From Chlorocebus sabaeus (lineage: Eukaryota > Chordata > Mammalia > Primates > Cercopithecidae): a DNA stretch of 64,000 bases. The stretch is from the NCBI RefSeq assembly GCF_047675955.1, contig NC_132904.1:62243435-62307434 (forward strand). The letters are read 5' to 3'. The notes under the pieces are model-generated. The model had not been told where the DNA came from. It made no database searches and saw nothing but the letters and a program-made list of their open reading frames with translations. Positions 36,401-48,577 of the stretch are shown here, one piece after another (position 1 is the stretch's first letter; each line of letters starts with the position of its first letter). Position numbers and translations under genes: made by a program.

Positions 36401-38211
36401 GGAAAGAAGCTTTCTGAGAGACTGCTCTGTGTTCAGTTAGTTCATCTCACAGAGTTACATCTTTCCCTTCAAGAAGCCTTTCGCTAAGGCTGTTCTTGTG
36501 GAACTGGCAAAGGGATATTTGGAAGCCCATAGAGGGCTATGGTGAAAAAGGAAATATCTTCCGTTCAAAACTGGAAAGAAGCTTTCTGAGAAACTGCTCT
36601 GTGTTCAGTTAGTTGATCTCACAGAGTTACATCTTTCCCTTCGAGAAGCCTTTCGCTAAGGCTGTTCTTGTGGAACTGGCAAAGGGATATTTGGAAGCCC
36701 ATAGAGGGCTATGGTGAAAAAGGAAATATCTTCCGTTCAAAACTGGAAAGAAGCTTTCTGAGAAACTGCTCTGTGTTCTCTGAATTCATCTCACAGAGTT
36801 ACATCTTTCCCTTCAAGAAGCCTTTCGCTAAGGCTGTTCTTGTGGAATTGGCAAAGGGATATTTGGAAGCCCTTAGAGGGCTATGGTGAAAAAGGAAATA
36901 TCTTCCGTTCAAAACTGGGAAGAAGCTTTCTGAGAAACTGCTCTGTGTTTTCTGAATTCATCTCACAGATTTACATCTTTCCCTTCAAGAAGCCTTCGCT
37001 AAGGCTGTTCTTGTGGAAATGGCAAAGGGATATTTGGAAGCCCATAGAGGGCTATGGTGAAAAAGGAAATATCTTCCGTTCAAAACTGGAAAGAAGCTTT
37101 CTGAGAAACTGCTCTGTGTTCTGTTAGTTCATCTCACAGAGTTACATCTTTCCCTTCAAGAAGACTTTCGCTACGGCTGTTCTTGTGGAATTGGCAAAGG
37201 GATATTTGGAAGCCCATAGAGGACTATGGTGAAAATGGATATATCTTCCGTTCAAAACTGGAAAGAAGCTTTCTGAGAAACTGCTCTGTGTTCAGTTAGT
37301 TCATCTCACAGAGTTACATCTTTCCCTTCAAGAAGCCGTTCGCTAAGGCTGTTCTTTTGGAATTGGCAAAGGGATATTTGGAAGAACATAGAGGGCTATG
37401 GTGTAAAAGGAAATATCTTCCGTGCAAAACTGGAAAGAAGCTTTCTGAGAAACTGCTCTGTGTTCTGTTAGTTCATCTCACAGAGTTACATCTTTCCCTT
37501 CAAGAAGCCTTTCGCCACGGCTGTTCTTTTGGAATGGGCAAAGGGATATTTGGAAGCCCATAGAGGGCTATGGTGAAAAAGGAAATATCTTCCGTTCAAA
37601 ACTGGAAAGAAGCTTTCTGAGAAACTGCTCTGTGTTCAGTTAGTTCATCTCAAAGAGTTACATCTTTCCCTTCAAGAAGCCTTTCGCTAAGGCTGTTCTT
37701 GTGGAACTGGCAAAGGGATATTTGGAAGCCTATAGAGGGCTATGGTGAAAAAGGAAATATCTTCCGTTCAAAACTGGAAAGAAGCTTTCTGAGAAACTGC
37801 TCTGTGTTCTGTTAGTTCATCTCACAGAGTTACATCTTTCCCTTCAAGAAGCCTTTCGCCACGGCTGTTCTTGCGGAATGGGCAAAAGGATATTTGGAAG
37901 CCAATAGAGGGCTATGGTGTGAAAGGAAATATCTTCCGTTCAAAACTGGAAAGAAGCTTTCTGAGAAACTGCTCTGTGTTCTGTTAGTTCATCTCACAGA
38001 GTTACATCTTTCCCTTCAAGAAGCCTTTCGCCACGGCTGTTCTTGTGGAATGGGCAAAAGGATATTTGGAAGCCCATAGAGGGCTAAGGTGAAAAAGGAA
38101 ATATCTTCCGTTCAAAACTGGAAAGAAGCTTTCTGAGAAACTGCTCTGTGTTCAGTTAGTTCATCTCACAGAGTTACATCTTTCCCTTCAAGAAGCCTTT
38201 CGCTAAGGCTG

Positions 38212-38271
38212 TTCTTGTGGAACTGGCAAAGAACTGGCAGTTCTTGTGGAACTGGCATAGCCCATAGAGGG
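38212..38271 (+). repeat. Rearranged long monomer, occurrence 5
   Basis: The 17-bp segment is at 38212-38228 and 38241-38257, with the palindrome at 38231-38243. It lies 4,829 bp after occurrence 4. A one-base insertion (AAGAAAGCTT) follows in the next monomer, near 38313. Confidence 0.85.
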
Positions 38272-39639
38272 CTATGGTGAAAAAGGAAATATCTTCCGTT
38301 CAAAACTCGAAAGAAAGCTTTCTGAGAAACTGCTCTGTGTTCTGTTAATTCATCTCACAAAGTTACATCTTTCCGTTCAAGAAGCCTTTCGCTAAAGCTG
38401 TTCTTGTGGAACTGGCAAAGGGATATTTGGAGGCCCATAGAGGGCTATGGTTAAAGAGGAAATATCTTCCGTTCAAAACTGGAAAGAAGCTTTCTGAGAA
38501 ACTGCTCTGTGTTCTGTTAGTTCATCTCACAGAGTTACATCTTTCCCTTCAAGAAGCCTTTCGCCACGGCTGTTCTTGTGGAATTGGCATAGGGATATTT
38601 GGAAGCCCATAGAGGGCTATGGTGAAAAAGGATATATCTTCCGTTCAAAACTGGAAAGAAGCTTTCTGAGAAACTGCTCTGTGTTCAGTTAGTTCATCTC
38701 ACAGAGTTACATCTTTCCCATCAAGAAGCCTTTTGCTAAGGCTGTTCTTGTGGAATTGGCAAAGGGATATTTGGAAGCCCATAGAGGGCTATGGTGAAAA
38801 AGGAAATATCTTCCGTTCAAAACTGGAAAGAAGCTTTCTGAGAAACTTCTCTGTGTTCTGTTAGTTCATCTCACAGAGTTACATCTTTCCCTTCAAGAAG
38901 CCTTTCGCTAAGGCTGTTCTTGTGGAATTGGCAAAGGGATATTTGGAAACCCATAGAGGGCTATGGTGAAAAAGGAAATATCTTCCGTTCAAAACTGGAA
39001 AGAAGCTTTCTGAGAAACTGCTCTGTGTTCAGTTTGTTCATCTCACAAAGTTACATCTTTCCCTTCAAGAAGCCTTTCGCTAAGGCTGTTCTTGTGGGAC
39101 TGGCAAAGGGATATTTGGAAGCCCATAGAGGGCTATGGTGAAAAAGGAAATATCTTCCGTTCAAAACTGGAAAGAAGCTTTCTGAGAAACTACTCTTTGT
39201 TCTCTGAATTCATCTCACAGAGTTACATCTTTCCCTTCAAGAAGCCTTTCGCTAAGGCTGTTCTTGTGGAATTGGCAAAGGGATATTTGGAAGCCGATAG
39301 AGGGCTATGGTGAAAAAGGAAATATCTTCCTTTCAAAACTGGAAAGAAGCTTTCTGAGAAACTGCCCTGCGTTCTGTTAATTCATCTCACAGAGTTACAT
39401 CTTTCCGTTCAAGAAGCCATTCGCTAAAGCTGTTCTTGTGGAACTGGCAAAGGGATATTTGGAAACCCATAGAGGGCTATGGTGAAAAAGGAAATATCTT
39501 CCGTTCAAAACTGGAAAGAAGCTTTCTGAGAAACTGCTCTGTGTTCAGTTACTTCATCTCACAGAGTTACATCTTTCCCTTCAAGAAGCCTTTCGGCACG
39601 GCTGTTCTTGTGGAATTGGCAAAGGGATATTTGGAAGCC

Positions 39640-42600
39640 CATAGAGGGCTATGGTGAAAAAGGAAATATCTTCCGTTCAAAACTGGAAAGAAGATTTCTG
39701 AGAAACTGCTCTGTGTTCTGTTAGTTCATCTCACAGAGTTACATCTTTCCCTTCAAGAAGCCTTTCGCCACGGCTGTTTTTGTGGAATGGGCAAAGGGAT
39801 ATTTTGAAGCCCATAGAGGGCTATGGTGAAAAAGGAAATATCTTCCGTTCAAAACTGGAAAGAAGCTTTCTGAGAAACTGCTCTGTGTTCAGTTAGTTCA
39901 TCTCACAGAGTTACATCTTTCCCTTCAAGAAGCCTTTCGCTAAGGCTGTTCTTGTGGAACTGGCAAAGGGATATTTGGAAGCCCATAGAGGGCTATGGTG
40001 AAAAAGGAAATATCTTCCTTTCAAAACTGGAAAGAAGCTTTCTGAGAAACTGTTCTGTGTTCTGTTAATTCATCTCACAGAGTTACATCTTTCCGTTCAA
40101 GAAGCCTTTCGCTAAAGCTGTTCTTGTGGAACTGGCAAAGGGATATTTGGAGGCCCATAGAGGGCTATGGTGAAAGAGGAAATATCTTCCGTTCAAAACT
40201 GGAAAGAAGCTTTCTGAGAAACTGCTCTGTGTTCTGTTAGTTCATCTCACAGAGTTACATCTTTCCCTTCAAGAAGCCTTTCGCCACGGCTGTTCTTGTG
40301 GAATTGGCATAGGGATATTTGGAAGCCCATAGAGGGCTATGGTGACAAAGGATATATCTTCCGTTCAAAACTGGAAAGAAGCTTTCTGAGAAACTGCTCT
40401 GTGTTCAGTTAGTTCATCTCACAGAGTTACATCTTTCCCATCAAGAAGCCTTTCGCTAAGGCTGTTCTTGTGGAATTGGCAAAGGGATATTTGGAAGCCC
40501 ATAGAGGGCAATGGTGAAAAAGGAAATATCTTCCGTTCAAAACTGGAAAGAAGCTTTCTGAGAAACTGCTCTGTGTTCTGTTAGTTCATCTCACAGAGTT
40601 ACATCTTTCCCTTCAAGAAGCCTTTCGCCACGGCTGTTCTTGTGGAATTGGCAAAGGGATATTTGGAAACCCATAGAGGGCTATGGTGAAAAAGGAAATA
40701 TCTTCCGTTCAAAACTGAAAAGAAGCTTTCTGAGAAACTGCTCTGTGTTCAGTTACTTCATCTCACAGAGTTACATCTTTCCCTTCAAGAAGCCTTTCGC
40801 TAAGGCTGTTCTTGTGGGACTGGCAAAGGGATATTTGGAAGCCCATAGAGGGCTATGGTGAAAAAGGAAATATCTTCCGTTCAAAACTTGAAAGAAGCTT
40901 TCTGAGAAACTACTCTGTGTTCTCTGAATTCATCTCACAGAGTTACATCTTTCCCTTCAAGAAGCCTTTCGCTAAGGCTGTTCTTGTGGAATTGGCAAAG
41001 GGATATTTGGAAGCCGATAGAGGGCTATGGTGAAAAAGGAAATATCTTCCTTTCAAAACTGGAAAGAAGCTTTCTGAGAAACTGCTCTGTGTTCAGTTAG
41101 TTCATCTCACAGAGTTACATCTTTCCTTTCAAGAAGCCTTTCGCTAAAGCTGTTCTTGTGGGACTGGCAAAGGGATATTTGGAAGCCCATAGAGGGCTAT
41201 GGTGAAAAAGGAAATATCTTCCTTTCAAAACTGGAAAGAAGCTTTCTGAGAAACTGCTCTGTGTTCTGTTAATTCATCTCACAGAGTTACATCTTTCCGT
41301 TCAAGAAGCCTTTCGCTAAAGCTGTTCTTGTGGAATTGGCAAAGGGATATTGGAAGCCCTTAGAGGGCTACGGTGAAAAAGGAAATATCTTCCGTTCAAA
41401 ACTGGAAAGAAGCTTTCTGAGAAACTGCTCTGTGTTCTCTGAATTCATCTCACAGAGTTACATCTTTCCCTTCAAGAAGCCGTTCGCTAAGGCTGTTCTT
41501 GTGGAATTGGCAAAGGGATATTTGGAAGCCCATAGAGAGCTATGGTGAAAAAGGAAATATCTTCCGTTCAAAACTGGAAAGAAGCTTTCTGAGAAACTGC
41601 TCTTTGTTCTCTGAATACATCTCACAGAGTTACATCTTTCCCTTCAAGAAGCCTTTCGCTAAGGCTGTTCTTGTGGAATGGGCAAAGTGATATTTGGAAG
41701 CCCATAGAGGGCTATGGTGAAAAAGGAAATATCTTCCGTTCAAAACTGGAAAGAAGCTTTCTGAGAAACTGCTCTGTGTTCAGTTAGTTCATCTCACAGA
41801 GTTACATCTTTCCCTTCAAGAAGCCTTTCGCTAAGGCTGTTCTTGTGGAACTGGCAAAGGGATATTTGGAAGCCCATAGAGGGCTATGGTGAAAAAGGAA
41901 GTATCTTCCTTTCAAAACTGGAAAGAAGCTTTCTGAGAAACTGTTCTGTGTTCCGTTAATTCATCTCACAGATTTACATCTTTCCGTTCAAGAAGCCTTT
42001 CGCTAAAGCTGTTCTTGTGGAACTGGCAAAGGGATACTTGGAAGCCCAAAGAGGGCTATGGTGAAAAAGGAAATATCTTCCGTTCAAAACTGGAAAGCAG
42101 CTTTCTGAGAAACTGCTCTGTGTTCTGTTAGTTCATCTCACAGAGTTACATCTTTCCCTTCAAGAAGCCTTTCGGCACGGCTGTTCTTGTGGAATTGGCA
42201 AAGGGATATTTGGAAGCCCATAGAGGGCTATGGTGAAAAAGGAAATATCTTCCGTTCAAAACTGGAAAGAAGCTTTCTGAGAAACTGCTCTGTGTTCAGT
42301 TACTTCATCTCACAGAGTTACATCTTTCCCTTCAAGACGCCTTTCGCTAAGGCTGTTCTTGTGGGACTGGCAAAGGGATATTTGGAAGCCCATAGAGGCC
42401 TATGGTGAAAAAGGAAATGTCTTCCGTTCAAAACTGGAAAGAAGCTTTCTGAGAAACTGCTCTGTGTTCTCTGAATTCATCTCACAGAGTTACATCTTTC
42501 CCTTCAAGAATTCTTTCGCTAAGGCTACTCTTGTGGAATTGGCAAAGGGATATTTGGAAGCCCATAGAGGGCTATGGTGAAAAAGGAAATATCTTCCTTT

Positions 42601-45600
42601 CAAAACTGAAAAGAAGCTTTCTGAGAAACTGCTCTGTGTTCTGTTAATTCATCTCACAGAGTTACATCTTTCCGTTCAAGAAGCCTTTCGCTAAAGCTGT
42701 TCTTGTGGAACTGGCAAAGGGATATTTGGAAGCCCATAGAGGTCTATGGTGAAAAAGGAAATATCTTCCGTTCAAAACTGGAAAGAAGCTTTCTGAGAAA
42801 CTGCTCTGTGTTCTGTAAGTTCATCTCACAGAGTTACATCTTTCCCTTCAAGAAGCCTTTCGCTATGGCTGTTCTTGTGGAACTGGCAAAGGGATATTTG
42901 GAAGCCCATGGAGGGCTATGGTGAAAAAGGAAATATCTTCCGTTCAAAACTGGAAAGAAGCTTTCTGAGAAACTGCTCTGTGTTCTCTAAATTCATCTCA
43001 CAGAGTTCCATCTTTCCCTTCAAGAAGCCTTTCGCTAAGGCTGTTCTTGTGGAATTGGCAAAGGGATATTTGGAAGCCCATAGAGGTCTATGGTGAAAAA
43101 GGAAATATCTTCCGTTCAAAACTGGAAAGAAGATTTCTGAGAAACTGCTCTGTGTTCTGTTAGTTCATCTCACAGAGTTACATCTTGCCCTTCAAGAAGC
43201 CTTTCGCCACGGCTGTTCTTGTGGAATGGGCAAAGGGATATTTTGAAGCCCATAGAGGGCTATGGTGAAAAAGGAAATATCTTCCGTTCAAAACTGGAAA
43301 GAAGCTTTCTGAGAAACTGCTCTGTGTTCAGTTAGTTCATCTCACAGAGTTACATCTTTCCCTTCAAGAAGCCTTTCGCTAAGGCTGTTCTTGTGGAACT
43401 GGCAAAGGGATATTTGGAAGCACATAGAGGGCTATGGTGAAAAAGGAAATATCTTCCTTTCAAAACTGGAAAGAAGCTTTCTGAGAAACTGTTCTGTGTT
43501 CTGTTAATTCATCTCACAGAGTTACATCTTTCCGTTCAAGAAGCCTTTCGCTAAAGCTGTTCTTGTGTAACTGGCAAAGGGATATTTGGAGGCCCATAGA
43601 GGGCTATGGTGAAAGAGGAAATATCTTCCGTTCAAAACTGGAAAGAAGCTTTCTGAGAAACTGCTCTGTGTTCTGTTAGTTCATCTCACAGAGTTACATC
43701 TTTCCCTTCAAGAAGCCTTTCGCCACGGCTGTTCTTGTGGAATTGGCATAGGGATATTTGGAAGCCCATAGAGGGCTATGGTGACAAAGGATATATCTTC
43801 CGTTCAAAACTGGAAAGAAGCTTTCTGAGAAACTGCTCTGTGTTCAGTTAGTTCATCTCACAGAGTTACATCTTTCCCATCAAGAAGCCTTTCGCTAAGG
43901 CTGTTCTTGTGGAATTGGCAAAGGGATATTTGGAAGCCCATAGAGGGCTATGGTGAAAAAGGAAATATCTTCCGTTCAAAACTGGAAAGAAGCTTTCTGA
44001 GAAACTGCTCTGTGTTCTGTTAGTTCATCTCACAGAGTTACATCTTTCCCTTCAAGAAGCCTTTCGCCACGGCTGTTCTTGTGGAATTGGCAAAGGGATA
44101 TTTGGAAACCCATAGAGGGCTATGGTGAAAAAGGAAATATCTTCCGTTCAAAACTGGAAAGAAGCTTTCTGAGAAACTGCTCTGTGTTCAGTTAGTTCAT
44201 CTCACAGAGTTACATCTTTCCCTTCAAGAAGCCTTTCGCTAAGGCTGTTCTTGTGGGACTGGCAAAGGGATATTTGGAAGCCCATAGAGGGCTATGGTGA
44301 AAAAGGAAATATCTTCCGTTCAAAACTGGAAAGAAGCTTTCTGAGAAACTACTCTGTGTTCTCTGAATTCATCTCACAGAGTTACATCTCTCCCTTCAAG
44401 AAGCCTTTCGCTAAGGCTGTTCTTGTGGAATTGGCAAAGGGATATTTGGAAGCCGATAGAGGGCTATGGTGAAAAGGAAATATCTTCCTTTCAAAACTGG
44501 AAAGAAGCTTTCTGAGAAACTGCTCTGTGTTCTGTTAATTCATCTCACAGAGTTACATCTTTCCGTTCAAGAAGCCTTTCGCTAAAGCTGTTCTTGTGGA
44601 ACTGGCAAAGGGATATTTGGAAGCCCATAGATGGCTATGGTGAAAAAGGAAATATCTTCCGTTCAAAACTGGAAAGAAGATTTCTGAGAAACTGCTCTGT
44701 GTTCTGTTAGTTCATCTCACAGAGTTACATCTTTCCCTTCAAGAAGCCTTTCGCTATGGCTGTTCTTGTGGAACTGGCAAAGGGATATTTGGAAGCCCAT
44801 GGAGGGCTATGGTGAAAAAGGAAATATCTTCCGTTCAAAACTGGAAAGAAGCTTTCTGAGAAACTGCTCTGTGTTCTCTAAATTCATCTCACAGAGTTCC
44901 ATCTTTCCCTTCAAGAAGCCTTTCGCTAAGGCTGTTCTTGTGGAATTGGCAAAGGGATATTTGGAAGCCCATAGAGGGCTATGGTGAAAAAGGAAATATC
45001 TTCCGTTCAAAACTGGAAAGAAGCTTTCTGAGAAACTGCTCTGTGTTCTGTTAGTTCATCTCACAGAGTTACATCTTTCCCTTCAAGAAGCCTTTCGCCA
45101 CGGCTGTTCTTGTGGAATTGGCAAAGGGATATTTCGAAGCCCATAGAGGGCTATGGTGAAAAAGGAAATATCTTCCGTTCAAAACTGGAAAGAAGCTTTC
45201 TGAGAAACTGCTCTGTGTTCAGTTAGTTCATCTCACAGAGTTACATCTTTCCTTTCAAGAAGCCTTTCACTAAGGCTGTTCTTGTGGAATTGGCAAAGGG
45301 ATATTTGGAAGCCCATAGAGGGCTACGGTGAAAAAGGAAATATCTTCCGTTCAAAACTGGAAAGAAGCTTTCTGAGAAACTGCTATGTGTTCAGTTAGTT
45401 CATCTCACAGAGTTACATCTTTCCCTTCAAGAAGCCTTTCGCTAAGGCGTTCTTGTGGGACTGGCAAAGGGATATTTGGAAGCCCATAGAGGGCTATGGT
45501 GAAAAACGAAATATCTTCCTTTCAAAACTGGAAAGAAGCTTTCTGAGAAACTGCTCTGTGTTCTGTTAATTCATCACACAGAGTTACATCTTTCCGTTCA

Positions 45601-48577
45601 ATAAGCCTTTCGCTAAAGCTGTTCTTGTGGAATTGGCAAAGGGATATTGGAAGCCCTTAGAGGGCTACGGTGAAAAAGGAAATATCTTCCGTTCAAAACT
45701 GGAAAGAAGCTTTCTGAGAAACTGCTCTGTGTTCTCTGAATTCATCTCACAGAGTTACATCTTTCCCTTCAAGAAGCCGTTCGCTAAGGCTGTTCTTGTG
45801 GAATTGGCAAAGGGATATTTGGAAGCCCATAGAGAGCTATGGTGAAAAAGGAAATATCTTCCGTTCAAAACTGGAAAGAAGCTTTCTGAGAAACTGCTCT
45901 TTGTTCTCTGAATTCATCTCACAGAGTTACATCTTTCCCTTCAAGAAGCCTTTCGCTAAGGCTGTTCTTGTGGAATGGGCAAAGTGATATTTGGAAGCCC
46001 ATAGAGGGCTATGGTGAAAAAGGAAATATCTTCCGTTCAAAACTGGAAAGAAGCTTTCTGAGAAACTGCTCTGTGTTCAGTTAGTTCATCTCACAGAGTT
46101 ACATCTTTCCCTTCAAGAAGCCTTTCGCTAAGGCTGTTCTTGTGGAACTGGCAAAGGGATATTTGGAAGCCCATAGAGGGCTATGGTGAAAAAGGAAGTA
46201 TCTTCCTTTCAAAACTGGAAAGAAGCTTTCTGAGAAACTGTTCTGTGTTCTGTTAATTCATCTCACAGAGTTACATCTTTCCGTTCAAGAAGCCTTTCGC
46301 TAAAGCTGTTCTTGTGGAACTGGCAAAGGGATATTTGGAAGCCCAAAGAGGGCTATGGTGAAAAAGGAAATATCTTCCGTTCAAAACTGGAAAGAAGCTT
46401 TCTGAGAAACTGCTCTGTGTTCTGTTAGTTCCTCTCACAGTGTTACTTCTTTCCCTTCAAGAAGCCTTTCGCTAAGGCTGTTCTTGTGGAATTGGCAAAG
46501 GGATATTTGGAAGCCCATAGAGGGCTATGGTGAAAAAGGAAATATCTTCCGTTCAAAACTGTAAAGAAGCTTTCTGAGAAACTGCTCTGTGTTCTCTGAA
46601 TTCATCTCACAGAGTTACATCTTTCCCTTCAAGGAGCCTTTCGCTAAGGCTGTTCTTGTGGAACTGGCAAAGGGATATTTGGAAGCCCATAGAGGGCTAT
46701 GGTGAAAAAGCAAATATCTTCCGTTCAAAACTGGAAAGAAGCTTTCTGAGATACTGGTCTGTGTTCTCTGAATTCATCTCACAGAGGTACATCTTTCCCT
46801 TCAAGAAGCCTTTCGCTAAGGCTGTTCTTGTGGAATTGGCAAAGGGATATTTGGAAGCCCATAGAGGGCTATGGTGAAAAAGGAAATATCTTCCGTTCAA
46901 AACTGGAAAGCAGCTTTCTGAGAAACTGCTCTGTGTTCTGTTAGTTCACCTCACAGAGTTACATCTTTCCCTTCAAGAAGCCTTTCCCACGGCTGTTCTT
47001 GTGGAATTGGCAAAGGGATATTTCGAAGCCCATAGAGGGCTATGGTGAAAAAGGAAATATCTTCCGTTCAAAACTGGAAAGAAGCTTTCTGAGAAACTCC
47101 TCTGTGTTCTGTTAGTTCATCTCACAGAGTTACATCTTTCCCTTCAAGAAGCCTTTCGCTAAGGCTGTTCTTGTGGAACTGGCAAAGGGATATTTGGAAG
47201 CCCATAGAGGGCTATGGTGAAAAAGGAAATATCTTCCGTTCAAAACTGGAAAGAAGCTTTCTGAGAAACTGCTCTGTGTTCTCTGAATTCATCTCAAAGA
47301 GTTACATCTTTCCCTTCAAGAAGCCTTTCGCCACGGCTGTTCTTGTGGAATTGGCAAAGGGATATTTGGAAGCCCATAGAGGGCTATGGTGAAAAAGGAA
47401 ATATCTTCCGTTCAAAACTGGAAAGAAGCTTTCTGAGAAACTGCTCTGTGTTCAGTTAGTTCATCTCACAGAGTTACATCTTTCCTTTCAAGAAGCCTTT
47501 CTCTAAGGCTGTTCTTGTGGAATTGGCAAAGGGATATTTGGAAGCCCATAGAGGGCTACGGTGAAAAAGGAAATATCTTCCGTTCAAAACTGGAAAGAAG
47601 CTTTCTGAGAAACTGCTCTGTGTTCAGTTAGTTCATCTCACAGAGTTACATCTTTCCCTTAAAGAAGCCTTTCGCAAAGGCTGTTCTTGTGGGACTGGCA
47701 AAGGGATATTTGGAAGCCCATAGAGGGCTATGGTGAAAAAGGAAATATCTTCCTTTCAAAACTGGAAAGAAGCTTTCTGAGAAACTGCTCTGTGTTCTGT
47801 TAATTCATCTCACAGAGTTACATCTTTCCGTTCAAGAAGCCTTTCGCAAAAGCTGTTCTTGTGGAATTGGCAAAGGGATATTGGAAGCCCTTAGAGGGCT
47901 ACGGTGAAAAAGGGAATATCTTCCGTTCAAAACTGGAAAGAAGCTTTCTGAGAAACTGTTCTGTGTTCTCTGAATTCATCTCACAGAGTTACATCTTTCC
48001 CTTCAAGAAGCCGTTCGCTAAGGCTGTTCTTGTGGAATTGGCAAAGGGATATTTGGAAGCCCATAGAGGGCTATGGTGAAAAAGGAAATATCTTCCGTTC
48101 AAAACTGGAAAGAAGCTTTCTGAGAAACTGCTCTGTGTTCTGTTAGTTCATCTCACAGAGTTACATCTTTCCCTTCAAGAAGCCTTTCGCCACGGCTGTT
48201 CTTGTGGAATTGGCAAAGGGATATTTGGAAACCCATAGAGGGCTATGGTGAAAAAGGAAATATCTTCCGTTCAAAACTGGAAAGAAGCTTTCTGAGAAAC
48301 TGCTCTGTGTTCAGTTAGTTCATCTCACAGAGTTACATCTTTCCCTTCAAGAAGCCTTTCGCTAAGGCTGTTCTTGTGGGACTGGCAAAGGGATATTTGG
48401 AAGCCCATAGAGGGCTATGGTGAAAAAGGAAATATCTTCCGTTCAAAACTGGAAAGAAGCTTTCTGAGAAACTACTCTGTGTTCTCTGAATTCATCTCAC
48501 AGAGTTACATCTTTCCCTTCAAGAAGCCTTTCGCTAAGGCTGTTCTTGTGGAATTGGCAAAGGGATATTTGGAAACC
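39640..48577. repeat. Higher-order repeat C, copy 1 (52 monomers, 8,938 bp)
   Basis: Recurs at 48578-57516 at an offset of 8,938-8,939 bp. Left and right boundaries are where the comparison fails: 39632 has GGAAGCCC where 48571 has GGAAACCC, and from the next monomer on both read GAAGATTTCTG, CTGTTTTTGTGG and TTTTGAAGCCC. Markers throughout match, including CTGAATACATC (about 41611), GGATACTTGG (about 42032), CAAGAATTCTTTCG (about 42508), AGCACATAGAGG (about 43420) and GTGTAACTGG (about 43565). Copy 1 lacks one base in GCTAAGGCGTTC (about 45448) and has C at 46949 where copy 2 has T. Confidence 0.88.

Larger units (their letters stand above)
33284..41045. repeat. Large block, copy 2 (with B copies 3 and 4)
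   Basis: The counterpart of 13480-21240. It holds B segments at 33284-35644 and 38113-40440, 4,829-4,830 bp apart, and the linker at 35645-38112. Differences from copy 1 include CAGTTAGTTC instead of CAGTTTGTTC (about 34200), GGGCAATGG (about 33613), the one-base insertion near 38313 and ACTGCCCTGCG (about 39361). The sameness of both B copies and the linker argues that the whole block was copied together, not assembled twice. Confidence 0.8.
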
